Positions 49,938-62,355 of a stretch of DNA of 64,000 nucleotides are shown piece after piece. The DNA comes from Caenorhabditis remanei (lineage: Eukaryota; Nematoda; Chromadorea; Rhabditida; Rhabditidae). A model generated the notes under the pieces. The model ran no database searches and was not told where the DNA came from. It worked only from the letters and a program-made list of their open reading frames with translations. Position 1 is the stretch's first letter. Every line of letters begins with the position of its first letter. The DNA lies in NCBI RefSeq assembly GCF_010183535.1, contig NC_071330.1, positions 4,941,717 through 5,005,716 on the forward strand, in the 5' to 3' direction. Made by a program: the position numbers and the translations under genes.

Positions 49938-52900
49938 ATGCGCCGCTTTTTGGCACTACTATTACTACTCTCCATTGTAGAGGCCAGCAGAAGAAGTCGG
50001 TTGTTTCAGGTAAGTTCTTTAGACCTGAGGATTTCGAACCCCATAATCTAAGAATCTTTCAGAAACTTCACAAGGCATCCAACTATGATGCGGCACCATC
50101 AAATGTGGAGACCGTCTGGTATAGAAACATGAGATTGGACCATTTCACATGGGGAGACACTAGAACTTTTGATATGAGGTACATAAATTAAAGATGCACG
50201 AACGACGCTCCCCGATTTCAGAGTAATGTGGAACAACACTTTCTACAAACCGGGCGGTCCAATCTTCTTCTACACTGGAAACGAGGGAGGTCTCGAATCA
50301 TTCGTCACTGCTACTGGTATCATGTTCGACTTGGCTCCAATGTACAATGCATCCATCATCTTCGCCGAGCACAGATTCTACGGACAGACTCAACCATTTG
50401 GAAATAATTCTTATGCTACTCTGGCTAATGTCGGATACTTGACCAGTGAACAAGCATTGGCTGACTATGCCGAGTTGTTGACTGAGCTGAAAAGACAACC
50501 GAATCAATTCAATTTGACATTCCAGAAGGATACTCAGATCATTTCATTCGGTGGAAGTTACGGAGGAATGTTGTCGGCATGGTTCAGACAGAAGTATCCA
50601 CATATTGTCAAGGGGTGAGTGAATGTATAAACCCGTACGGTTGCCTTCAGCACAGGCATTTACCATATTTACAAACAGCGCCAAAACCCACGGTCAGCGC
50701 GTAACTTGCTTGAAATTTGTTGTTATGAGCTCTATGTCTGTGACCAACTACATGACATAGTATGAACAATCGTTAATGTGCAAGTCCCAAAAAAACCCGG
50801 AAACTGTCTGAGAAGAGATTCACCATCAGGTTCATAGTTGGCCACAAACAAAAAGTCGCCGAGAGATACATGTCGGTATACTTTTTAGCTATTAACATTG
50901 AGCTTTCAGAGAGTTCAACATTTGAATTGAAAGAGGACCGTTCGCATGTATGACAGTTCAGGCGACTCTGCGTCTCTCACTTTATTACGCTATTTTTTGT
51001 CTCTTAGCTTAACTGGCTCCTAGTCAGTCTGATAATCTAAATACCTAAGTTCCCTACCCATGATGAGTCCCGGAATTCCTTCTTTTTTCCCTACAATTAG
51101 TTCACCACAAACTCACAAAACGCGTTTTAGTGTCTTCTTATCATTTCGTGAGTTAATAAATTGATGAGACATCTTTAAGACTCTTAATCATCTTCTAAAC
51201 TAACTTGATTCATCACAAATTAATAAATCAAATGCGTCATAAAGTTTCGAAATTGTGTGCCTTGAACACTTAAGAGAATCATATCTTGAAATAATATTTG
51301 GCCACAAAATGATCACTGATAAAATTAGCATTATGATTTACCAATGTTTAGGTAAATAGTTAGAACACAAGGTGATTCACGAAGTGCTTATTTGTGACTG
51401 ATTATTTTCAGAGCATGGGCTGGCTCCGCCCCTTTGATCTACATGCATGACGGAGGTGTTGATCCAGGAGCATTTGATAATATCACATCAAGAACTTATG
51501 TGGATAACGGATGTAATCGATTTATTTTGGCGAATGTTTGGAATGCAGTTCTCAATCTTTCGAATACTGGTAGGGTTCCCTGATTCCCACTTCCCCTTGT
51601 CAAGGCCCGGCTCGGCAAGGTCCGAAGGCATCTTCGAAAAATGAACCAATTTTTTTGAAATTTTTTCAATTTTTCATCGAAAATGTGATCATTTTTGATA
51701 CTTAACCAGAACTTCTTCTAATTCTCATTCAAAGTCGAAAATATGACTTCATCCCTAAAAAATTCAAAATTTTGAATTTTGAATTTTGGCGAAAATTACC
51801 CGCACTTTCTTGTCAGCAAAATTATGGCCCGGCAGGGACCTTGACAAATATTACTTTCTCTAATATTCTGTTTTCAGACGCCGGAAGACAGTGGCTTAAC
51901 AACAACGCAGTTTTCACCCTCGACCCAAGAACTCCAATCAGAAATCAGACAGACGGATGGAATTTGAATGCTTACTTGAGAGAAGCCATCGAATACATGG
52001 CTATGGTTGATTATCCATACCCAACCGGGTTCCTGGAGCCACTTCCAGCATGGCCGGTTGCCATGGCATGTGGATATATGAATGCCACTGGAACCACTTT
52101 CAGTGATCAGCAATTGGTGACAATGGTGGCTAATGCTGCTAATATTTATTATAATTATAACAAAGTGGGTTAGCGCGTTGTCAGATCCTTCATAACCTTC
52201 ATATTTAGGACCCCAATTTCAAATACTGTATTGACTACTCTGTGTGCGGAGATCAAGGAACCGGAGGACTCGGAGGCGATCAACTCGGATGGCCATGGCA
52301 AGAGTGCTCAGAGATCATCATGGCAATGTGTGCACGTGGAGGATCAAATGATGTGTTCTGGAGTGAATGTGGAGCCAATATTTATGATATTTTGAAACAA
52401 GAATGTGTGAGCATTTTTGGAAGGTGAGAAGGGTGGTTGAGGAATAAAACTTTTAAATGAAATTCTTAGCATGGGATGGACCCCATCGAACTGGAATATC
52501 GACGCTGTGAAGACACTCTATGGTTATGATCTCTCAGGATCGAGCAACTTGATCTTGACGTAAGTTTTGTCAGGGGGAAAAGTGTCTAGAGAATTTCTGG
52601 TGCTGACGCATTTTCAGTGACAACGACCCATTAACTCTTTTGTTTCAGCCAGGGACATCTTGACCCCTGGTCCGGCGGTGGTTACAAAGTCGACCAAAAC
52701 AATGCTGCCCGTGGAATCTATGTTCTTGAAATTCCCGGATCTGCTCATCATTTGGATCTTCGTCAGCCAAATACTTGTGACCCGAATACTGTCACTAATG
52801 CTAGATTCCAGGTAAAGTGACTTCAGATCTCATGGAACTTAATTTTAATAAGTCAGTGAAGACAGTCGAAAAAAGTTGGGTCAACCCCTAATGAGCACAG

Positions 52901-53174
52901 CTCAAATCTTAACTAGTAGAATAAGAAGTCGGCACAAATTAGAATCATTCGAACACTTATCCACTGTTTCCAGATCATCCAAATCCTGAACTGTTGGGTG
53001 AACCCCAACTGCAACGATGTGCCAACAATAACCCCACTCCCAACCATCTCCATCCCAGTCACCGAATGCAAAGACGTCGTCGGAGGGTACCCATGGGGAC
53101 AGACTCTCAAACAAGGAGCATTCTCAAACTCATTGATTGTTTCTGTTCTCGCTATGGTTTATGCATTGTTCTAG
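49938..53174 (+). CDS. pcp-1: Prolyl carboxypeptidase, serine peptidase S28 family
   Basis: Lysosomal or secreted Pro-X carboxypeptidase (S28). Nine exons: 49938-50009, 50063-50178, 50222-50614, 51412-51569, 51878-52164, 52209-52423, 52470-52559, 52649-52811 and 52974-53174, 564 residues. Signal peptide MRRFLALLLLLSIVEAS. Family motifs: MRLDHFTW, GPIFFYTGNEG, FAEHRFYGQ, the nucleophile Ser in GGSYGG (about 175), the acid in GHLDPWSGGG (about D449) and the His in GSAHHLDLR (about H477), so the triad is intact. The C-terminus ends in a short hydrophobic stretch (SLIVSVLAMVYALF), which could be a GPI-anchor signal. Among C. elegans paralogues the chromosome III gene pcp-1 fits best by location; symbol tentative. 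Confidence 0.88.
51596..51850. repeat. Family F repeat in carboxypeptidase intron 4
   Basis: CTTGTCAAGGCCCGGCTCGG at the left and CCCGGCAGGGACCTTGACAA at the right. Most of this 308-base intron is the repeat. Confidence 0.6.
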
Positions 53175-54095
53175 TCATTTTTATTCCTTTCAAATGAAAT
53201 TAATTAATTCTTAAATAGTATTAGTTGCTCGACATGCACACAAAACTTTATTTCGGAAAAAATTTCAGAAATATATTTTATTAGACGACGAGAAGAATTT
53301 CTAATGATATGAACTGAAAAATTGCACGAAGAGGAGCGATTTTTGGCACTTTGAGGTCTCATAATTCGCTTCAGAATGATTTTCGGACATGGCTCCAAGA
53401 AAACAAGAAAATTTTCTCTTTTCCCTGGCTTTTTGAGAAAAAAGAAAAACAAAAGACACAAAAAAGAGAGAAAAGGAAATTTGCTCAGCGATCTGATCAG
53501 TCACGTGGGAAAAGTGGCCGTCTATTAGAGTTGGAGGGTAAGGATTATTCGTCAAGGCACAGAATAAGAAGATCTCTATAATTACTTGTACAAGAAAGGT
53601 TGCCAATATTATGGATGTGTTGAAAACCAGAAAAAAACTATGGGAGACATAAAAATGGAAAAGAAAGGGTGAAACGGAACAAAAAAAGCAGTAAGAATCA
53701 CAAGAAACATGTGAATGAAATAATTAATTATTTTTTAGACCATAGCTAGATGATCTAGGTAATAACGGTTCGCGAACACTTATCAGGGGGTGTTAAAGTT
53801 TTTTAAGTTTCTACAAAATGGTCTCGTAGCGGAAAACAAGATTTGCAGTTCTTTTCATAGCTCAAAAAGCTCAAAAACACGGCGTTTGATCTTTTCCAAC
53901 TAGAAGACCATTCCCCGAAATCTCCAATACAGTAAATTCGCCTTTAACACCCCCTGGCAAGAGTTCGGGAACCGATAATAAAGAACCTGTCTGTCTATTA
54001 GAATACAGAAAGTGAGACGACAAAATTTTGGGGGAACATAGTAACAATTGATGCTTAATTTCAAGAGTAGGAAGATTTCAAGTGAAATCGATAAC
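53175..54095. other. Intergenic region between convergent genes
   Basis: 3' flanks of the carboxypeptidase gene and the acidic-protein gene. One MITE at 53758-53981; A-rich stretch at 53395-53480. No gene supported. Confidence 0.5.
53758..53981. repeat. MITE with long terminal inverted repeats, family D copy 2
   Basis: Left end ATAACGGTTCGCGAACACTT then GGGGGTGTTAAAG; right end CCTTTAACACCCCCTGG then GTTCGGGAACCGATAATA. Ends and layout match the copy at 12440-12630; interiors differ more. Confidence 0.8.
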
Positions 54096-54722
54096 TCATT
54101 TAAAGTAGTCATGATCACCCATGTAAATGTCCTCCAGCTCTTCGCTCATTAGCACTCCCTGCTCGTCGGCGTCGACGTCCATATCTTCTTCATCACCTTC
54201 GACGGCATCTTCAATGGTATCTTCAATGGCGTCCTTGATGGCATCTTCACCAACAAAATCACCAAAATCCTCCTGAAGATCCTCAACGTCTCCAAGTACT
54301 CCATCTTCCTCATCCCTGTTTTCCGTGATTCCTTCTTCATGCTCCTCGCCTTCCCCTGTGCCATGATAACCGGGAATCACTTCTCTCTCGTCCCAATATA
54401 TCATTTCTTCAACCTCAACTTCGTCTACTTCTCTTCCGAATCTCTCGATATCCTTCTCCTTTTTCTTTCTTATCTTTTCAATTCTCCGAGCCTTTTGCTC
54501 CGCAGAAAACTTAACATTTCGATGAGGTTTTGGATCCGATGGATTGAAGTCCTCATCAGAACTGACGTCACTCTTCTCTGGATCACCCGGATGGTAATCG
54601 TTATCGAATGGGTTCGGGTGTCCGGTGTTCAAGCGGTGGCGGTAGACTTTGAGTGGGTAGGTCTGGAAAATTAGTTGTTGATTTGGTTTGTTAGGGTGGA
54701 GGGGCCTACTATGGACTAACAT
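54096..54722 (-). CDS. Acidic, probably nuclear protein of unknown function
   Basis: Single open frame of 208 residues on the minus strand. After an N-terminal basic part (TYPLKVYRHRLNTGHPNPFDN) come a Ser/Asp patch, a basic helical stretch (EQKARRIEKIRKKKEKDIERF) and a long Glu/Asp-rich tail with alternating helix-like repeats (DAIKDAIEDTIEDAVEGDEED). The ATG at 54722 lies downstream of a GATTTCAG acceptor, compatible with trans-splicing. An internal acceptor TTTTCCAG before TYPLK would allow a different first exon, so the first 20 residues are uncertain. No domain recognised. Confidence 0.6.
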   Translation of the reverse strand: MLVHSRPLHPNKPNQQLIFQTYPLKVYRHRLNTGHPNPFDNDYHPGDPEKSDVSSDEDFNPSDPKPHRNVKFSAEQKARRIEKIRKKKEKDIERFGREVDEVEVEEMIYWDEREVIPGYHGTGEGEEHEEGITENRDEEDGVLGDVEDLQEDFGDFVGEDAIKDAIEDTIEDAVEGDEEDMDVDADEQGVLMSEELEDIYMGDHDYFK

Positions 54723-54837
54723 GGAATTGAGTCACTACAACTGAAATCTCATTGATGGGCAGCGTCAAATTAGGACGATAAAAGGACAAGACAAGGGAAC
54801 GATGTCATTCTGTGCTCATTAAAACACATTCTCTGTG

Positions 54838-55003
54838 AAACTCGAGCATAATACTGTTACCACTGTACAGAAAAAAGTCAAACCGGTTCTTATAGGCTAG
54901 TATTATGCATACCGGGTACCCAGACAACCCCATAACCCATAAACCCCAAAAACCCATAAAAACCGGTTTGACTTTTTCTGTACATCGCCTTGCTCGAGTT
55001 TAA
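54838..55003. repeat. Inverted-repeat element
   Basis: AAACTCGAGC and TGTACAGAAAAAAGTCAAAC with CGGTT on the left mirror AACCGGTTTGACTTTTTCTG, TACA and GCTCGAGTTT on the right. The loop holds an imperfect CCCATAAACCCC repeat. Confidence 0.8.
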
Positions 55004-55189
55004 AAGAAAGTGTGGCTTAAGAATAAGTTAGGTCATTTTCATTCAAAAAATTATCAAATCAAAGTTTTATAAGACACCAAGGGATTTCATCATGTAAAAA
55101 TGATACACTTTTAATCTCGCTCAACTATTTTCCACAGGATACAGATCTATGTTTAGAAAATCCACACCTATCTACTGGATAGCTTTGAA

Positions 55190-55470
55190 CTGATGTTAAA
55201 AGTCCCACAAAGTTAATTTTTAATAAATCATACAGATCAAAAGTAGAGCTTCATTTTTGTAGTTGACAACTTTTTTGTACGGGCTTTCCCTAACAATTGT
55301 AATCGGCAAGGTACAATTTCTCCCTCAAATCGTCCCATTTCAGTACAAAGTAGTGAAACTTTAAAACTGTCCTTCGAAATGACTATAATTCTCCAAGGAA
55401 TATCCGTCAATTACAAAAATTTTTGATCTAAATAATTTATTAAAAATGCACTGTGCCGGAGAATCAATTA
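55190..55470. repeat. Family C-like palindromic repeat, copy 3 (decayed)
   Basis: GATCAAAAGTAGAGCTTCAT and TTGTAGTTGACAACTTTTTT on the left match family C; the right arm (CCAAGGAATATCCG, CAATTACAAAAATTTTTGAT) is diverged. Flanking 55540-55970 is AT-rich and full of ATCATTT / AAATGA words with no gene. Confidence 0.55.
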
Positions 55471-56204
55471 TACCAAGACAAATGTGGAGATTTTCAGCTG
55501 AAACGATCAAAAATGAATGTGTATCTTATTGCACGGTAACGTTCCTAGTCAGTGTAAATAAATGACGAAGTCAGTTTAAACTGATAGTCATTTATACTAT
55601 TCACGTCAACTAGTCGAAAGGAAATGATTATCGATATAGTCATAATCATTTTAGAAATGACGAAAACGATATTCGATTCAGCTGTTTCGTCAAAACTTTT
55701 AAAAAATGGTCGAAATAGTACAAACGTAAATAGCCGAAACGTGAGTATTCAGAGTAGGAAAAAGGAAGAATTTCAGAAATTTTTCAAAATGAAAACTCAT
55801 TTTCTCAGTCATTTACGTCGTTTTAATAATTGTTTTTTATCGGAATTAATCATTTACGTCGTTTCGATAGTTGTTTTTTCATTTCCGATAGTCAAATTAC
55901 ACTGTGTTTTTTAAATTATGATATTTTGATTATCATTTTACGTCATTAATCGCATGACGAAAAATGACTAACAAATGATTAGGAACTCTATTGCACGGTA
56001 CTGTACCACGTTTCGCAACCACTTAATTTAAACCTTCAAAATTTTCAGAGATGCTGACAATCTGAGAAAGCTTGTGAAACCAATACAACAGAAAATATGA
56101 TAAAATAGGATTAACCTAGAACTTCATAGTTGCGAAACGTCATAGTTGCAAAATTGACAGTTTCAAAATGTCCCGATGTTTCGGAAGTTGGGCTCTTTAT
56201 GATT

Positions 56205-56280
56205 TAACGGGGGTTTTAAGAATAGACGGGGGTTTTAAGAATAGACGGGGGTTTTAAGAATAGACGGGGGTTTTTGACAA
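56205..56280 (+). repeat. 19-base tandem repeat
   Basis: ACGGGGGTTTTAAGAATAG is repeated three times exactly plus partial copies at both ends. Confidence 0.9.
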
Positions 56281-56389
56281 GTTCTATTTACTGATACTAA
56301 AAAACCCCAAAATGGTCAGAAATGACTACAGTCCCTCCAGTATACATTTTTTTCAGGCCCATACTCCAAGACTACAACGGATTGAGGGT

Positions 56390-56520
56390 ACAATGACTCT
56401 TAGGGTACCATGACTCAGAGGGTACTATACTTTTAGGGTACAACGAGTAAGTTGCTCTTAGGGTACAACGAGTAAGTTGCTCTTAGGGTACAACAGATTA
56501 TTGACTCAAAGGGTTCAACG
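56390..56520 (+). repeat. Tandem repeat with TTAGGGTACAAC units
   Basis: Units of the kind CTCTTAGGGTACAACGAGTA followed by AGTTG recur, two of them identical (period 26), with looser copies before and after. It resembles no telomere array, only the word TTAGG. Confidence 0.8.
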
Positions 56521-58302
56521 AAATTTTTGATCACAACTGAACTTTGTAAAGTTTCAATATTCAAAATGTATGATTTTTTGTGGGGAGTCGACTCTATATT
56601 GAGTGCTTTTTAACGGCGGACCTTCATTCCGATAGAAGTCCTTTATCACAAATATGAAAATATGAGCTCCATCCACCTTTTCACAGTTTCATATTTGATC
56701 ATTGTTAGTGGACACTCGCTATGAGTTATGCGCAAGTGGCGGCCGACATTTACGGGGTTCCGCCAGCCGCTATGTTTTACGTGCAAAAGGCGGAGTGGAC
56801 GACACTTAGCATATAAGAGACGAAAAAGAAACAAAAAGGTGTGTGAGAGCGGGAAAAAGATATTGAAAGTGTTTCCTGCTATACTGAATTTTTCAATTAA
56901 TTTTGAAAAATTACAAAATCAGAGGTGATTTTTTTTTGTTTCAGAATTTTAACTACACGGACTGAAGTCAAAGTTTCAGGACATCAGCGCGTCAATTATA
57001 GATATGCTTTCCAGTACCCTCTTCTTAAATGAAAGTTAGAAAATATTTAAGAATCATATTATTTAGTCGAAAACAGTTAATTTTGTTCATCTGACATCAG
57101 CATCACGTTTTCTACAATCAAGTCGACTGATTGGTGGACGTTATTCATTAGTTCTGCCCGACAACCCTATCGCGTAATTGTCAATCATAACGTCAATCGT
57201 TTCAAATGATTGAAATGAGTGCTCTTGGTAAATGCTCTGACTGTCTGCGTCTGCTTTGAATTTTTTCCGATTAGTTGCTCCGCACTAACTTTAGTATTTG
57301 TATACCAAGATGACTATGTGAGCTGTTGTCAACCCTTTTTTTCTGATTATTTTAAAATTCGAATTATTGATTCATATATTTTATTTACTAGTTTTTATGG
57401 ATTCTGTGAATCTCTCGATTGGAATGCATTTAGAAGAGGTAAGCCCTATTAAAGATTTTTGCACATTGTTGACTTGTATTTGGAAACGGTAATAAAATTC
57501 GCGACGATTTAAGTACATATACGTTATTTTTCCCATAGTATTTATTTATTTTAGACTTAAAAGTCACAAATGCAGGTCTAGCAACATGTTTTGATATCAA
57601 AGAAACTTTTTGTTGATGTGTAAGTCTGAGGAAACTTATGTCAACACTTTCCTTTCTACAGTGAAGAAGGCCCCACCTGACCACTAATCAATTATCGGGG
57701 TGCTTCAGCGCTAACGACTTTTGAATATTGACAATCTGGACACTCCTTTTTCCTTGATAGCCGGAAGTCTCTGATTTCACTCTGTTCGCAAATTGAACGT
57801 CATGAAATACTGATAAAATATACATTTTTGGGTAGGAAATGTTGTGTTCGAGCGTTTTCACTCGTGCAAAAAAGAGAAGAAGAGAGGGCAGCTTATCGGA
57901 TTGAGGGAGTGGGAGAAATCAAAAAGACAGTACTCTCTCTTTTTCTCTCTCCCTCCTATCTGATAAACAAAAAGAAACATAACTTAACCTAGGAGTTGGA
58001 GACGCAGAGAAAGTTTTTGAAACAACACAGTTCACTGTTCCATTATCAACAAATTTACGGTAGTACAGTATCCCATCAGTAACTATGATTTTTGAAATCG
58101 GCTCGTTAAGAGCTTTTCCGGAAGTACACTCAAGTTTTAGAGAAACTCTCTATGAACAAATGTTTTAGGTGTGAACATTTTTTTAAACTGACTCCATCTT
58201 TTTCGAGTTAATTTCTAAAAAAGTTCAAGTTAATTGCTAAAATCTCAGTCACAAAATCAGTTTTATGCCCTTCTCAAATGGAATGTATTTTGACTGCCTC
58301 AC
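56521..58302. other. Repeat-rich intergenic region
   Basis: No gene supported. Contains short mirrored stretches near 56700-56820 and an imperfect inverted purine/pyrimidine repeat at about 57875-57960 (GAGAGGG / CTCTCTCCCTCC). Open frames at 57219 and 57430 show no domain. Confidence 0.45.
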
Positions 58303-58941
58303 ATGAGTTCAGGTTGTATATTCACAGTTTCTACATTTAGGCATTTGAGTCAGTTGTCACTGTGCCTGTCATTTGCACCCAGAAACTGATTACGCCTGTC
58401 TCGCAACGAAAGACATCGTGAAAAAGACTGCGGAACAAATCGTTGAGGAATTTTTCCCACCAAGTTATGATGAAACTGCACCACGCCTTGTAGGCTGTAG
58501 CCAAATTTTGAAGATCTGTCCTGACGAGTGAGTCATTACTTGCACTATTATTTTTTCAACGAACATTTCAGATCGTTAAATGGGACGGAACTCGCACCAA
58601 CAGAGTGGTCTTGCTCGACGTGCTCAACAGTGTTGAGTACTTTTCTGAAAGTAAGCATTTAAACTCACTACGTCATTCCTTTTCTTATTTATTAATTGAT
58701 TTTTCAGGTTGCTCAAACCCCAATTCAAAAGCTGAATGAGAATGCAGCCAGTTTTTTTTGCAAAAAGCAGGATAACATCTGCAAACAATCTTTTTCTGTT
58801 GTTACATCTCTAATGGGACTATTAAACGATATCTTCAAAGACCCGGTTTGTTCTCACTGCATCCAGTATAATGTATATCTTCAACATTTACAGAGTATCA
58901 TCAACGAAGTTTGCGAAAAAATGATGGGATGTGTCAAGTGA
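58303..58941 (+). CDS. Possible secreted cysteine-rich (saposin-like) protein with a frameshift at its start
   Basis: Three exons are convincing: one ending at 58527 (…ACLATKDIVKKTAEQIVEEF), 58572-58650 and 58708-58941, joined in frame and ending at TGA. They encode about 150 residues with many cysteines, including two CxxC pairs (SCSTCS and VCSHC) and amphipathic helices with hydrophobic spacing, reminiscent of saposin B domains but not with the standard spacing. The first exon has no ATG in its own frame; a hydrophobic, signal-peptide-like stretch starts at ATG 58303 in another frame and would join if one C of CACCCAG near 58381 were absent. So the 5' end is a frameshift, an unseen intron, or the gene is decayed. 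Not recognised further. Confidence 0.5.
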
Positions 58942-58990
58942 ATGGACTTTCAACTTTATTCTGTTCTTTTTTTAAATTGGAATTCCAGAA

Positions 58991-60110
58991 ATGTCAATAA
59001 ATGTTAAGCGAATCAATGTTTCCGGTGAATACACGCAAAATGAAAGGCAAATCAAAGCTATATCTTGTATCAAAAATCACGTTAAAAAGCATTATTCCTC
59101 CCCATTCGAGTCGGGACAAGAGGTGTTCCTGTTTCAGTATCAATCGAATGAAAAAACATATAGACCTTCGCCCATGGTACAAAGTTGTTCGTTTATCTCT
59201 ATAGGAAATCGCCAACAGGATCCGAGAATTAAGAGAGTACAAAGATTTCCCTGAAGAATTCCGCGAATCTTTTAATAAATCATTTTATCAATCAGGCAAA
59301 TGATTACAAACGCGAATATCTGTTGAAACTCGATCCTATTCCTTAAACGTTCGCAGATTAATAGCAGAGCAGCTTCAGTCATTGGCACAGTTCAGGAAAC
59401 TGATAATAGATTGGAAGAGGAGAAGCAGAAGTTGAGTTTGAAGATGCAACGTCACTTTGGTAAAAAATAAAACTACTAATGTAATCCTGAATCTGGAAAT
59501 CATTCTCATAAGCACTAACTAGCTACTAAGATCAATGTGGTCAAGAAACCACTTAAAGGCAGCAAGTCAGTCAAGAAGAGCTCATTACCAGCTAAAAGCT
59601 GGAAAGACCGTAAGACAGTAAGACCCGCAAGTGACCCACAAACCATAGAAATAGAAAGAAACCGGTTGTTGTACAAAACACCACTAAAACAGCCAAGCTC
59701 TCACACTGTCACAATAAAAAGGTGGTATCAGGAGTGAAGAACAACTGAGACGGGTTTCATCTATTTCGACGTGTTCTATGAATTTATTACGGGTTTTATT
59801 CAGATCAGTTCTGTTGCGAGTTAAAAGGAAAGTGAGAGGCGTTGATTGCTCAGAATTACAATAAAAACTGCGGAAAATACCAACAAAGTTCTAGCCAACT
59901 TTCAGAAAATAAAATCTTCAGTTCCAGAACTGTCCTAGTTATCAGCCCGTCCAGATCTGTCAAAGATGGATATCATAAAATTCAGACATGCTTTGAAAGA
60001 TGCTATCAAAAAGAACAACGTGGCTGGAGAGAATCTTTACAGTGAGAGACTTACAAGTCGTGAATATCGCTCACAAAGAAGGTCAGTAACCGTAGAGTTG
60101 GGAAGTTTGC
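58991..60110 (+). pseudogene. Scattered coding-like pieces, probably a decayed gene
   Basis: Several short open stretches look coding but shift frame: EIANRIRELREYKDFPEEFR (about 59201), NQANDYKREYLLKLD in the next frame (about 59293), ETDNRLEEEKQKLSLKMQ after a TTCGCAG (about 59358-59470), a Lys/Ser-rich part at 59537-59737, and MDIIKFRHALKDAIKKNNVA (about 59966). No continuous splice model was found. The Lys-rich portions resemble low-complexity nuclear tails. Could be a gene whose exons I failed to join. Confidence 0.3.
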
Positions 60111-60639
60111 ACAAACAATTCAGAAATATCTAAATAGGTAATGCAAACTGCTTTTCGTTCATTCAAATCAGTTTTGTTGAAAGGAAAAGGGTAGATGTTG
60201 ATGTTGTGTTCGAAGCTCTGCTATATTTAACGGGTTTCCCAATGACAATGAACTAGAGTGAACATGTGAGAAAATACTGCCTACATGCGTCTCACCAAAC
60301 CATCAATTGTATTGTCCAGCTCTATTCTAGTTTACATGTCCTTTGAAAACTCGAACGTCCCAAAAAACACTTAGACGTCCTTTAAAACATTTAGACATGC
60401 CTCAAAACATTTAAACGTTCCTTGATTACTGAAAAAAATCAAGACCTCGGTCTGACACCAGGAAGTAGTAATTAGCTACAAACAAAAAGCCCACAGAGCT
60501 TGCTTGGGTTTGCTCTTAAGCTTTGCATTTGGGAAGTAGCGGATTTCTTGAAACAGAAACATCCAGGACCTTGCTTAAAATTTTATAAGAAGTTTTTTTT
60601 TGGGACGTCTATACATTCACAGTTAAATTTATTCATTCT

Positions 60640-61550
60640 GGTTGCAACATTATCAATAAAGGGGGCAAAAGGGTAAGAAAAAGCCCCTCACGAGACCATT
60701 CAAAGGGTGGGTGGGTTGAGGTGAGAAATGCGGGGCTAATACTAGACATAATTAAGATTCGGAATTCAGCAGGGGGAGAAAATAAGAGGTTTGGGCGGTG
60801 ATGGCGTTCCAAAAGAGAACGGTGTCGGAAAAAAAGTCAGAACAATTAGGTTTAATACAAACTAAATTTATGGGGCGACGGGTGGAAAAGGAAAACCGGA
60901 CATACTAGTCTAGGCTTGGATAGTAAGAGGTACCGCTTAGAAATTTATACAGAAGAAAGAGCTGGGCTTTGCATTGAGAAGAGGTTAAGTTGGGCAAGGC
61001 GATCGGAATAGGAGAAATAAGTTAGATTGCAGTGCTGAAAGATTTTCATGGTGAAGAATCGGAGAGGACTTTCTAGCGATAACGATAATTTGGAAGCAGG
61101 AGGAGGTGAGTATACTAAAGAACAATATTCAATAATAGGTAAAACGTAGCATTTGAAAAGGAATATGTTGAATTGTCTAGAGGTTGATTTGAAGGATTTC
61201 AACAGCTTTAGTGCGCAGAAGAGCGAAAGCGATAGTCTTGTTGATGTGGAATTTGAATTTCAAAGATGAATCAGTGATGAGACCGAGATCCCGAACTGAT
61301 TTGGAAGTTTCGATAGGTTGACCAGCAATGGAGTAGAGAAATGAAGTGTTTTTGGGTCCCAGTCGGAGAAGAGCCGTTTTAGTATGGGCAAGAGGAAGAG
61401 AGTTAGTTGAAGGCCAGTTTTCAATAAGATCTATAGCATTTTGGATCGCAACAGGGTTAGAGGAATATATTTTTATGTCATCGGCAAATGCGGTGACATG
61501 CAAGGGAAGGGATGCGTGCAAAATCAAGCAAAAAGTCATTAATATATAAC
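60640..61550 (-). mobile_element. CR1-like LINE fragment (minus)
   Basis: On the minus strand 61539-61177 encodes a reverse-transcriptase piece with the catalytic motif FADDIK (family FADD/YADD) followed by the usual LIENWPSTNSLPLAHTKTAL and VRDLGLITDSSLKF; 61202-60945 encodes the following part (YVLPIIEYCSLVYSPP) in a shifted frame. The sequence before FADD is also frameshifted. The N-terminal endonuclease and most RT motifs are missing. An inactive, 5'-truncated copy of a non-LTR retrotransposon; the 3' end is somewhere near 60650-60900. Confidence 0.8.
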
Positions 61551-62355
61551 GTTTTCTCTGTAAGACTCGAGCAACAAAAATTTCTCCCTATCGACATCCC
61601 TTCAAATTTTGGCTTTTCGGAAGTAGTTGGTTTAGATGTTATGGTTAAAGGAGAAACTATTCGAATTATTGTAGCCTATCACCCAAATCACATCGCTAAA
61701 CTTGATAATTTAATTGCAACTCTCGAATTCTTACTTTCCTCTCAAAAGAATTGTATCATTCTTGGTGATTTCAACATGCCCCACGTCGACTGGTCTTTGC
61801 TTTCCGCTTGTGACTCACCGTGCAAACATTTTCTAACCGCCAAGTTGATTTCACCATCAATGATCAATTACTCCCAAGCACAGACAAAATTCGAGATTTA
61901 GGCTCACTTTTCTCTTCTGATAGTACTTTCTCATCTCATCTAGAAAATTCCATCCGAATAGCTAACCAAAGGGTAAATATTCTATTTAATGTCCTTAAAA
62001 TACCTCGGCAGAACCCCGCATCAGGCACGCAACATTTACACGTTGAGCATCAGGCGCGCAACACTGCAGCATCAGGACTGCATCATTTACACGCGTCGGC
62101 AGCACGTGTGCCGCAACTAGGATGCGGCAGCATATCCGCAACACTGCAGCAGCAGATCCGCTGCTCTTCAGCATCACCTAGGCAACATTCAGCAAGTACG
62201 CTCCATTTTTTTTCAGTTCCGAAAACTTATGTTTTTATTCACTTTTCTCCTATTTTCCTGTTTTTCATACCAATGTTTTTTTTTCATGAAAATCGTTTTA
62301 CCCGTTTATTGGAAGAAAAATACGTGTGTCTAAGAAACAAAAAATCATATTTCAG

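Noticed and set aside
56400..56520. TTAGGG words considered as an interstitial telomere tract
   Set aside because: They occur once per 26-base unit, not as head-to-tail hexamers; nematode telomeres are TTAGGC.
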